Of a stretch of DNA of 64,000 bases, positions 25,645 to 32,949 are shown piece by piece. Position numbers and translations under genes: made by a program. The stretch is from contig NZ_KI632511.1 in the NCBI RefSeq assembly GCF_000504285.1, forward strand, positions 7,856,154-7,920,153, given 5' to 3'. The notes under the pieces are model-generated. The model saw only the letters and a program-made list of their open reading frames with translations. It had not been told where the DNA came from and made no database searches. Source of the DNA: Actinospica robiniae DSM 44927. Lineage in GTDB: Bacteria > Actinomycetota > Actinomycetes > Streptomycetales > Catenulisporaceae. Numbering within the stretch: position 1 is the stretch's first letter; each line of letters begins with the position of its first letter.

Positions 25645-26391
25645 TTAGGACTTGAGCGATGCCCGCAGTTCCTTGGCGTCGCTCCGCGCCTTGACCAGGT
25701 CCTGATGCGCGGACTTCACCGCGCTCTTCACCGGCTGGAGTGCGTTGCGGATCGCGGTCTCGTCCGGGCCGGGCTGGATGGCGAGTTCGGTGTCGACCTC
25801 GTTCGCTATCGCTGCTTGGGCCGCGGTCACTTGCGTCTGGAGGTCGGCGAGCTCGGATTGCTGCGTCGGCGTGGCTCCGCCGGACTGCTTGTTCGCTAGG
25901 TCGGACAGGGCCGTGTAGGCCTTCTGCAGCGTCGCTGCGGCGTCCGACTCGGCGGCGAGTGCGTCGGTCAGACGGGTTTGGGGCGCCATCAACACGTAGA
26001 CGCGGTAATCGTCGACCATGACCGTCTCGTCGGCGCGGACGGCTGCGGCCGTGGACTCCGCGGACATCTTCGAGGACAGGGTGGTCAGGCCGGACAGGTC
26101 GGCGTTGATCTGCTTGTTGAGAGCCGACCTCTCGTCGGACGTCAGGTATTTCGAGTCGCTCACGGCGAGCGAGAGCGCGTGTAGCGTCGCGAGCCGGCCT
26201 TGGATGCGGGCGTTCGCGATGGCTTTGACGGCGGTGAGGCGGGCCGAGCCGCCGGTCGAGGGGGCGGACGACGAGGTGCCGGTCGGGGTGGAGGACGCGG
26301 CGGATGCGGCGGAGGCGTACGCGGCGCCGGCGGGGGCGAGCAGAAGCGCGGCGCCGGTGGTGATGGCTCCGATGCGGAGTGCTGACTTCAT
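25645..26391 (-). CDS. Secreted alpha-helical protein of unknown function
   Basis: The 248-residue protein begins with a signal peptide (MKSALRIGAITTGAALLLAP, then AGAAYASA as cleavage zone). A Ser/Thr-rich spacer follows, then a long helical domain rich in Ala, Asp and Lys, for example YLTSDERSALNKQINADLSG and VKARSDAKELRASLKS, with many heptad-like patterns. I do not recognise a family. ATG 26391 is preferred with AAAGGTGG nine bases upstream. The upstream lipoprotein gene lies 126 bases away on the same strand. Confidence 0.75.
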   Translation of the reverse strand: MKSALRIGAITTGAALLLAPAGAAYASAASAASSTPTGTSSSAPSTGGSARLTAVKAIANARIQGRLATLHALSLAVSDSKYLTSDERSALNKQINADLSGLTTLSSKMSAESTAAAVRADETVMVDDYRVYVLMAPQTRLTDALAAESDAAATLQKAYTALSDLANKQSGGATPTQQSELADLQTQVTAAQAAIANEVDTELAIQPGPDETAIRNALQPVKSAVKSAHQDLVKARSDAKELRASLKS

Positions 26392-26517
26392 GATGGAGGG
26401 CCACCTTTCGAGGGGCGGTCGAGGGCTAAAGGACGATGCCGTGAGGATCTGAGGGGTCGGGCGTCGCGGAGGAATGGCGACGGTGCGGTGTGGTCGGGGC
26501 AACTCGGCGGGCGGCGG

Positions 26518-26823
26518 TTAGTCGCCGTCGGAGGGCTGGGCGGTCGCTTGGGCGAGATCCGTGTCGGCGGCGCCGAGTTGCTGGTCGACGGAGTTGAGCT
26601 CCGAGTCGACGGCGGCGGCACCGGTGGGCGTGCCGGGCGGGACGCCGTCTGCGCCCGCATCCGCACCGGGTTGGGCGCCGGTGTTGGCTGCGGGGGTGGC
26701 CGTCGGCTTTGCGGCGTTCGCGCCGGATATGCCTGCGCCTCCGTGGTTTCCGGCTCCGCATCCGGCTAGCGCCAGTACGCACAGGACGGCGCTTGCTACG
26801 GCTGCGCCGATCGTCTTTCGCAT
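26518..26823 (-). CDS. Small lipoprotein with Ala/Gly/Pro-rich body
   Basis: The 101-residue product has a lipoprotein signal: MRKTIGAAVASAVLCVLALA followed by the lipobox LAGC at about residues 19-22. The mature part is low complexity (Ala, Gly, Thr, Pro) with an acidic tail DSELNSVDQQLGAADTDLAQ. The function is unknown. ATG 26823 has GAGG ten bases upstream. It is probably in one transcript with the secreted helical protein next to it. Confidence 0.72.
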   Translation of the reverse strand: MRKTIGAAVASAVLCVLALAGCGAGNHGGAGISGANAAKPTATPAANTGAQPGADAGADGVPPGTPTGAAAVDSELNSVDQQLGAADTDLAQATAQPSDGD

Positions 26824-27014
26824 GGGTTGCCTCGCCTCTTGGCTCTCGGCTTTCGACTCTCGCGTCATCTCCGTTGCTTCGGAGTTCGGCGGAGTCGGTC
26901 GTCTCGGGTCGGATTCTGCTGACACGGTGACGATTGCAGGGCGGGCGTAAGGGGCCGATAAGCGCGGACGGACGGAGCGGTGGGAGACGAGTGGGCGGAG
27001 CGAGCCCGTCGCAG

Positions 27015-27779
27015 TTACGCGGAAGCCGGCGGGGAAGCCGGCGGCGAGGCGGGCGCGGAACCGGGTGGGGAGGCGGTGAGGGCGGCGCGGGCCGCGCGCA
27101 GCTCCTGTTCGGCCTCTGCGACCCACAGCGCGCTCAGGCCCGCCTCCCTCGCCCTCTGCGCCGCCTCCTGCGCCAGTTCCACGGCTCGTGCGTACGCTCC
27201 CCGTGCCCGCTCGGCGGACGCGAGGGCGGTGAGGCTGCTGGGGATCAGCCTTTCGTCTCCGCCGCTTTCGAGGATGGCGTGAGAGAGGCCGAGGTGGTGC
27301 AGTGCGCGCTCCGGCCTCGTATCGGCCACGAGGAAGTACAGGCCCAGACGACGCTGTATCTCCGATTCCGTGTACGCGTCTCGGCCGCTTCTCAGCTCCG
27401 GGATGAGGGCTTCGGCTCGCCGGTAGTACGGCATCGCCTCGTTCCAGTCTCCGCGGGTGACTTGCTCGACCAGGCCGATTCCGAGGAGCGCGGCGGCTGC
27501 GCATGCTCTATCTGCTACCGCTTCCGCGAGCGCCAGGGCACTGCGGAACAGGGCTTCCTCCTCGGCTGCCGCGGCGTCTTCCGGCGGTCGGTGGCGTCGC
27601 AGGACACTTTGATAGTGGCGGATCAGGCCGAGTTGGACTCTCGCCCTCGCTACCGCGGCGTGCTTTCTTTGGCGTTGCGCGGTTTGCTCTGCCGCGCGGG
27701 CGGCCTGCTCCGCTTGCTCGAATGATCCGGTGCGGAAGGCGGCCTCGAGCAGGAGTTCGTTGTGTTCGGGGTCTGGCAT
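27015..27779 (-). CDS. TPR-like helical repeat protein paired with an HTH regulator
   Basis: The 254-residue protein is made of antiparallel helical pairs (FRTGSFEQAEQAARAAEQTA, ARARVQLGLIRHYQSVLRRH, ALLGIGLVEQVTRGDWNEAM) and ends in a Pro/Ala/Ser tail. This resembles TPR modules of actinobacterial regulatory pairs. ATG 27779 (MPDPEHNE) follows the regulator stop by 20 bases; the frame is open upstream but only as a shadow of the regulator. It may be the protein-interaction partner of the HTH protein. Confidence 0.75.
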   Translation of the reverse strand: MPDPEHNELLLEAAFRTGSFEQAEQAARAAEQTAQRQRKHAAVARARVQLGLIRHYQSVLRRHRPPEDAAAAEEEALFRSALALAEAVADRACAAAALLGIGLVEQVTRGDWNEAMPYYRRAEALIPELRSGRDAYTESEIQRRLGLYFLVADTRPERALHHLGLSHAILESGGDERLIPSSLTALASAERARGAYARAVELAQEAAQRAREAGLSALWVAEAEQELRAARAALTASPPGSAPASPPASPPASA

Positions 27780-27799
27780 GGGGCTTGTGGTCGCCTCGC

Positions 27800-28810
27800 C
27801 TATCTGTCCCAGTCGTCTCGCGCGCCCTGTACCGGGGTCGTCCAGTCCCAGCGGATGCCGAGGAGGCAGGGGCCCGCGGCCAACGCCACGGCCAGCACGG
27901 AGCCGGCGGCGTCGGGCTTCAGCAGGCGCTCTTGCGGGCGCGATCCGGCTGTGGTGCTGCGGAAGGAGTGGCAGGAGGCGGGCAGTGCGGAGGGGTCGAA
28001 TCTGACTTCGAGGACGTATTCGCGGACGGGGACGTGCAGCGTGGACTGCAGTACCGTCGAGCTGGGCCTCGGGTCGCGGTGGTCCAGGGTGTACTCGACG
28101 ATGATCGATTCGCCTCGCGTCAGCTTGCGGTCGAACAGTACCTCCGCCACCAGCAGGCCGGCCGCTTCGGATTCGACGACGGCGCCGATGCGCAGGGGGT
28201 CGCACGTCTCTATCTTCGGCGGCGGCCCGGGCTCGTCCCTTCGGAACACCGTCACCCAGCGGTCGGGGCCGTCGACGTCGGCGCGGAGCAGCTGCCGGCT
28301 GTGCATGCTTCGTTCTCTGCCCTGCTCGTCCAACTCCAGCCGGCAGTGCGTGCTCAGCCGGGTCAGGCTCTGGTCCCAGCGGGTGTCCACCTGACTCAGG
28401 GCACTGCTGATGTCCAGCTGGCCCGACCAGGTCGCGCCGAGGCCGGGGCCGTCCTGGGGGGCGCTGCGCCGGCCGCGCGGGCGGGGCGGGCCGACGAGGG
28501 CGGCGAGGGATTCCGGGCGCACGCCGAGCACTTCCTCCAGCGCGGACAGGACGGCGAGCGAGCCGGCGCGCTCCGGGCGGTATCTGCCGGACTGCCAGGA
28601 ACTGAGCGTGGGCACCGAGATCACGGCGCCGCGGCGGCGCAGCCGGTCCTGGATCCGGTCCAGGCTCAGGCCGCTGTTGGCCACGGCCGCGCGCAGCGCC
28701 TCGTGGAACGGACCGGTTCGCAGAAGTCTGTCGAGCTCCCGCTCGCGGGCGCCGCCCGCGGCGAACGGCGGATCCTCGCCCCGATCGGCGGCGTACCCGA
28801 GGACGTGCAT
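27800..28810 (-). CDS. HTH regulator with unknown C-terminal domain
   Basis: The 336-residue protein has an N-terminal HTH of the XRE type at about residues 34-90: ALRAAVANSGLSLDRIQDRL, then RRGAVISVPTLSSWQSGRYR and LSALEEVLGVRPESL. A beta-rich C-terminal part of about 200 residues follows (WVTVFRRDEPG, ESIIVEYTLDHRD, REYVLEVRFDPS). No ligand domain is recognised. Start ATG 28810. It probably forms an operon with the TPR-like gene. Confidence 0.75.
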   Translation of the reverse strand: MHVLGYAADRGEDPPFAAGGARERELDRLLRTGPFHEALRAAVANSGLSLDRIQDRLRRRGAVISVPTLSSWQSGRYRPERAGSLAVLSALEEVLGVRPESLAALVGPPRPRGRRSAPQDGPGLGATWSGQLDISSALSQVDTRWDQSLTRLSTHCRLELDEQGRERSMHSRQLLRADVDGPDRWVTVFRRDEPGPPPKIETCDPLRIGAVVESEAAGLLVAEVLFDRKLTRGESIIVEYTLDHRDPRPSSTVLQSTLHVPVREYVLEVRFDPSALPASCHSFRSTTAGSRPQERLLKPDAAGSVLAVALAAGPCLLGIRWDWTTPVQGARDDWDR

Positions 28811-29176
28811 CGCGACGTCGGTCCCTTCTCGAGCGTCCGAGCGGCTTGCCGTGCAACTTACCGGCGGGTCACCCCGTGTCTGGGAGAGGTTTCCTCAGCT
28901 GTTCTCGCAATCGTGACCTTTCGTTGATCTTCCCGTTCGTCACAGTCTCCGAAACCGGCCCGCTATATCTGAATATTTCCACCCAGAACCCCAATTCCCT
29001 TAAGACTAAACGCTTTCGCGGCCCTTGCCCAGCGCGTGCGGCGCGACGCAAGCTGTGAGCGCCGGACTCGGTCACCCACCCATGGATCGGCCGGCATCCT
29101 TGCGCGCCGGGCGGCATTGACGGCTCGTAGAGCCGCCCGGCCGCGACCCTTAGCCCACAACAAGGGAGATCCGCCC
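28811..29176. other. 366-base divergent intergenic region before the G1 peptidase
   Basis: This gap separates the HTH regulator (minus) from the peptidase (plus). A relatively AT-rich stretch (about 28905-29015, including CTATATCTGAATATTTCC) probably contains the promoters. I see no gene and no clean palindrome. Confidence 0.55.
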
Positions 29177-29971
29177 ATGTCCCACAGGTCTTATGTCCGT
29201 GCTCTGGCGATCGGCGCGGCCGGCCTCACCGCGGCCTTCAGCGCGCCCGCCGCCTTCGCCGCCTCCACCCCGGCCGCCGCCACCGGCCAGATCAGCGCCG
29301 CCATGGCCAGCCAGGAGAGCCACGGCCTGCACGCCCTCACCTCACTGCGTTCCGCCACCGTGTCCTCGACCAACTGGTCGGGCTACGCCGCCACCGGCGC
29401 CTCCGGCGCGTTCACCTCGGTCTCCGCCTCCTGGACCCAGCCGACCATCACCTGCACCTCGAAGACCACTTACTCCTCCTTCTGGGTCGGGCTCGACGGA
29501 TACAGCAACTCGGCGCTGGAGCAGACCGGCACCGAGGCGGACTGCATCGGCGGCAAGGCGAAGTACGGCGCGTGGTGGGAGGTGCTCCCCGCCTCGGAGA
29601 GCGCCTACTCGGTGACCGTCAAGGCGGGCGACTCGCTCACCGCGAGCGTCGCGCGCAACAGCAGCGGAACCTTCACCATGACCCTGACCGACTCCACCCA
29701 GGGCTGGACCAAGACCACGACCCACGCCGGCTCCTCCGGCTACCAGGACTCGTCCGCCGAGGTCATCGCGGAGGCGACCGAGGTCAACGGCCGGATCGCG
29801 AACCTGTCCAACTTCGGCACGGTGAACTTCAAGAACGCCACCGCGAACGGGACCGCACTCGGTAGCTACTCGCCGACCGAGATCGTGATGGCCGGCAGCT
29901 CGGACACGAAGGCGCAGCCGGGCTCGATCTCCGGCGGCTCCTTCTCGGACACCTGGAAGAACTACACCTGA
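29177..29971 (+). CDS. Secreted G1-family (eqolisin-like) glutamic peptidase
   Basis: The 264-residue protein has a signal peptide (about 1-29, AAFSAPAAFAAS) and a jelly-roll G1 domain beginning STNWSGYAATG. It contains YSSFWVGLDGYSNSALEQTG, WWEVLPASESAYSV and SSAEVIAEATEV. The Gln in LEQTGTEAD and the Glu in SSAEVIAEA match the catalytic Gln and Glu of fungal scytalidoglutamic peptidase. Members cut proteins at acid pH outside the cell. ATG 29177 has AAGGGAGA upstream. A GC hairpin follows the stop. Confidence 0.88.
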   Translation: MSHRSYVRALAIGAAGLTAAFSAPAAFAASTPAAATGQISAAMASQESHGLHALTSLRSATVSSTNWSGYAATGASGAFTSVSASWTQPTITCTSKTTYSSFWVGLDGYSNSALEQTGTEADCIGGKAKYGAWWEVLPASESAYSVTVKAGDSLTASVARNSSGTFTMTLTDSTQGWTKTTTHAGSSGYQDSSAEVIAEATEVNGRIANLSNFGTVNFKNATANGTALGSYSPTEIVMAGSSDTKAQPGSISGGSFSDTWKNYT

Positions 29972-30279
29972 TCCCCGCTCCCGGGGGAGCGCTCCGGCGG
30001 TCGGCGCGTGTGGCTGCCCGCCGCCGACCGCCCGTGAGCCGTGAGCCGCGGCCCCGTTCCGTTTGAAGCGGACGGCGGAATGGGGCCGCGCACGTCCCGA
30101 CCGGGACACCAGAACCGCATAGAGGACGCCCGCCGCGCCGGATCCGAATCCGAGCCGGCGCCCCCGGGCGCCACACCGCCGAGCGCGCGGACCCACAAGG
30201 TCCGCGCGCCGGGTGCATTCTCGGCCGGATGGTTCGCGAACAGGCCGATTCGTTCGAACATTTGAGCTAAACTCGTTCC
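29972..30279 (+). other. 308-base gap before the isochorismatase-like gene
   Basis: This gap contains the terminator at 29996-30032. The stretch 30040-30279 ends in AT-richer sequence (GTTCGAACATTTGAGCTAAACTCG), a likely promoter for the gene at 30280. No gene is seen. Confidence 0.55.
29996..30032 (+). terminator. Terminator of the G1 peptidase gene
   Basis: An 11-bp perfect stem (GGCGGTCGGCG with CGCCGACCGCC) and a 15-base loop begin 25 bases after the stop. There is no T tract. Confidence 0.7.
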
Positions 30280-30789
30280 ATGGCCACCACACTGCTCCTC
30301 CTCGACCTTCAGCGCGGCCGGCTCGACGCCCCCCGGCCGGTGTCCGGCGCGGCCCGCCTGATCAGGGCGGCGGCGGAGTTGTTGGAGCGGGCGCGGGCGG
30401 GCGGCGTGCCGGTCGTGCACGTGCGCCACGACGGCGCGCCCGGGGAGCCGGACGCGGCGGGCACCGCGGGCTGGGAGCTCCACCACCCGATCGTCGAGGG
30501 CGAACACGTCCTCAGTGCCCCGCACGCGGATGCCTTCGCGGGCACGGATCTGGCCGTGTTGCTGCCGCCGCGCTCGGTCGTCGTCGTGGCCGGGCTGGCC
30601 AGCGACGGACGGGTGCGCGCGACGGTGCTGGCCGGGCTGCGTCAGGGCTATGAGATGCGGCTGGTGCGCGGGGCGCATGCGGCCTACGACGGCGGCGGAC
30701 GCGGCGCGGACGAGATCACCGCCCGGGTCGAGCTCGAACTCGAGGCCGCGGGCGCGAAGCTGGTGGCCCCGCACGGCCGGCTGTTCTGA
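30280..30789 (+). CDS. Isochorismatase-like protein, probably lacking the catalytic Cys
   Basis: The 169-residue protein has the Rossmann-like cysteine hydrolase fold: LLLLDLQRGRL with the conserved Asp, VPVVHVRHD, HPIVEGEHVLSAPHADAFAG, then VVVVAGLASDGRVRATVLAG. In active isochorismatases the last motif reads like G-x-x-T-D-x-C-V-x-x-T. Here the Cys position is Arg, and the middle Lys looks to be replaced. The catalytic triad therefore seems broken, and it is more likely a binding or regulatory homologue. Start ATG 30280. Confidence 0.75.
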   Translation: MATTLLLLDLQRGRLDAPRPVSGAARLIRAAAELLERARAGGVPVVHVRHDGAPGEPDAAGTAGWELHHPIVEGEHVLSAPHADAFAGTDLAVLLPPRSVVVVAGLASDGRVRATVLAGLRQGYEMRLVRGAHAAYDGGGRGADEITARVELELEAAGAKLVAPHGRLF

Positions 30790-30833
30790 CTCCGGCCGAT
30801 CGGATCCGCGCGTGAGCTGACCCGACCCGAAAA

Positions 30834-30870
30834 TGGTCCAGACCCTTGACAGCAGCATTGGTCTGGACCA
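30834..30870 (+). promoter_or_regulatory. Chitinase promoter with two DasR-like (dre) sites
   Basis: TGGTCCAGACC at 30834-30844 and TGGTCTGGACCA at 30859-30870 match the dre-type consensus (about TGGTCTAGACCA) bound by the GlcNAc-responsive repressor DasR in Streptomyces. A TTGACA -35 (30847-30852) lies between them, with CAAATT 17 bases on as a weak -10, so binding would block RNA polymerase. DasR itself is not in the window. Confidence 0.75.
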
Positions 30871-30915
30871 AATTCTCGGCAGGCGCCGTGTCGCGGCGCG
30901 TTTCGAGCCGAGGAG

Positions 30916-32508
30916 ATGTCAGCCTTGAGCCACCCACCCACATCCTCATCACCCACGTCGGCTTCCGGGCCGGGCGGCCGTCGCCGTCGGACGGCTGCGT
31001 TGGTCTCCGGCGCTCTGGCGGTCGGTCTGGTCGCGAGTGTCAGCCTGCTGGCGAGCCCGGCGACGGCGGCGGCGACGAATCTGTTGTCCGATCCGGGCTT
31101 CGAGTCCTCGCTCTCCGGGTGGAGTTGCGATGCGGGGACGGCGGCGGTGGTCTCCTCGCCGGTGCACGCGGGTTCGGGGGCGCTGGCCGGGTCGCCTTCG
31201 TCTTCGGATGACGCGCAGTGCACGCAGACGGTCTCGGTGGTGCCGAACACGTCGTATACGTTGTCGGGGTATGTCGAGGGCTCGTATGTGTATATCGGGG
31301 TGAGCGGGGGCTCTTCGACGTGGACGCCGAGTGCGTCGAGTTGGCAGCAGTTGAGCGTGACGTTCACGACGGGTGCGTCGCAGACCTCTGTGCAGGTGTT
31401 CGTGCACGGCTGGTATGCGCAGCCGACGTATTACGCGGATGACCTGGCGCTGACGGGGCCGGCCGGGGCGAGCTCCTCGCCGTCCGCGAGCGCGTCCGCG
31501 AGCAAGACCCCCACGCCGTCCGCAAGCGCCAGCGCGAGCCCGTCGCACTCCGCCAGCCCGAGCGCCAGCGCCTCGCCGACGCCCACGGGCACCTCCACCG
31601 GCACCTCGGGCCCCTGGACCCACCCGGTGTACTGGATGCCGCTGGACAACGGCGCGCAATCGATCTCGTCGGTCATCTCAGGGTCCGGAGAGACCGAGTA
31701 CAACCTCTCCTTCGTGCTCGACTCGGGCGGCTGCACCCCGGCCTGGGACGGGAACTCCAGCGAGCTGGTCTCCTCCGACACGGCCGTGCTCGCGGACGTC
31801 AACGCGATCCGCGCGGCCGGCGGCGACGTCGCCGTGACCTTCGGCGGCTACAACGGCACCGAACTCGGCACGACCTGCGGGTCCGCGTCGGCTCTGGCCG
31901 CCGCCTACCAGCAGGTGATCACCAAGTACCACCTCACGCACGTCGACTTCGACTACGAGAACGGCGCGCTGGACTCGAACACCGCGATCCGCTTCGGCGC
32001 CATCGCCACCATCGAGAAGAACAACCCCAGCCTCAAGGTCTCGCTCACCATCCCGATGACCACCGTCGGCTTCCCCGGCACCGGCACCGACGAGATCCAG
32101 CAGGCCAAGGCGGACGGCGCCCGGCTCGACGTCGTCAACATCATGAACTTCGACACCGGCCTGACTTCGGGCACTGAGACCGGGCAGACCGAGACCATCA
32201 CCGACGACGCGATCACCCAGCTCGAGTCGATCTACGGCTGGAGCGCGGCGCAGGCCTGGTCGCACCTCGGGCTCACCCTGATGAACGGGCACACCGACCA
32301 GCCGTCCGAGCTGTTCCTGCAGTCGGACTTCTCGAACCTGCTGGCGTTCTCGAAGTCCAACCACCCGGCTCTGTTCTCGTTCTGGTCGGCGAACCGGGAC
32401 TTCCCGTGCCCGTCCGGCGCGGTCGAGCCCTGGGCTCCGGGCACCTGCTCGAACGTGACGCAGAACGCTTACGACTTCACGAAGATCATCGTGCAGTACG
32501 GCGGCTGA
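30916..32508 (+). CDS. Secreted GH18 chitinase with N-terminal carbohydrate-binding module
   Basis: The product of about 530 residues has an extended signal region (AALVSGALAVGLVASVSLLA). A CBM4/16-like beta-sandwich follows at about 52-180 (NLLSDPGFESSLSGW, ending YYADDLALTG), then a Ser/Thr/Pro linker, then a GH18 barrel from about 235 with the catalytic motif LTHVDFDYENGAL (D-x-D-x-E). It hydrolyses chitin outside the cell. AGGAG is directly at the ATG 30916, so TTG 30925, nine bases on, may be the true start. Two DasR-like sites overlap the promoter. Confidence 0.9.
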   Translation: MSALSHPPTSSSPTSASGPGGRRRRTAALVSGALAVGLVASVSLLASPATAAATNLLSDPGFESSLSGWSCDAGTAAVVSSPVHAGSGALAGSPSSSDDAQCTQTVSVVPNTSYTLSGYVEGSYVYIGVSGGSSTWTPSASSWQQLSVTFTTGASQTSVQVFVHGWYAQPTYYADDLALTGPAGASSSPSASASASKTPTPSASASASPSHSASPSASASPTPTGTSTGTSGPWTHPVYWMPLDNGAQSISSVISGSGETEYNLSFVLDSGGCTPAWDGNSSELVSSDTAVLADVNAIRAAGGDVAVTFGGYNGTELGTTCGSASALAAAYQQVITKYHLTHVDFDYENGALDSNTAIRFGAIATIEKNNPSLKVSLTIPMTTVGFPGTGTDEIQQAKADGARLDVVNIMNFDTGLTSGTETGQTETITDDAITQLESIYGWSAAQAWSHLGLTLMNGHTDQPSELFLQSDFSNLLAFSKSNHPALFSFWSANRDFPCPSGAVEPWAPGTCSNVTQNAYDFTKIIVQYGG

Positions 32509-32535
32509 CCCGGCTGACGGCGGCTGACGGCGGTT

Positions 32536-32572
32536 CGCCGTCGTGCCCGGCGTCCTGCCGGGCACGACGGCG
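32536..32572 (+). terminator. Terminator of the chitinase gene
   Basis: A perfect 16-bp stem (left arm 32536-32551, right arm 32557-32572) has a 5-base loop, 28 bases after the stop. It is the strongest hairpin in this region. Confidence 0.85.
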
Positions 32573-32595
32573 CTCGCCGAGTAGCCTTGGCGTTC

Positions 32596-32931
32596 ATGGA
32601 CACCGATCCCTGGGACGTCATCGACCGGCTGGTCGCCTGGCTCGACGCGGGCAGCGCGCTGCCGCCGGAGACCAAGACCATCCTGCAGATCCTCAAGATC
32701 ACCGAGGAGGCCGGCGAGGTCGCCGAGGCGTTGATCGGGGTGACCGGGCAGAATCCGCGCAAGGGCTTCTCGCACGACTGGCAGGACGTCGAGCACGAGC
32801 TCTGCGACGTCATCATCACCGCGATGGTCGCGCTCACCCGGGTCAATCCGCAGGCGCGCGCGGTGTTCGCCGAGCGTCTGTCCGTCGTGTCCGAGCGGGC
32901 CGGACACGACGGATCAGACACAGGGTCCTGA
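32596..32931 (+). CDS. MazG-like NTP pyrophosphohydrolase
   Basis: The 111-residue protein has the all-alpha MazG-like core: LKITEEAGEVAEALIGVTGQ (E-E-x-x-E metal ligands) and VEHELCDVIITAMVAL (Glu and Asp ligands). MazG-like enzymes split non-canonical NTPs to NMP and pyrophosphate. ATG 32596 (MDTDPWDV) is preferred; a TTG nine bases upstream is in frame. It stands alone between the chitinase terminator and a convergent glycosidase gene. Confidence 0.85.
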   Translation: MDTDPWDVIDRLVAWLDAGSALPPETKTILQILKITEEAGEVAEALIGVTGQNPRKGFSHDWQDVEHELCDVIITAMVALTRVNPQARAVFAERLSVVSERAGHDGSDTGS

Positions 32932-32949
32932 TTACTCAGCGGCCGGCGG

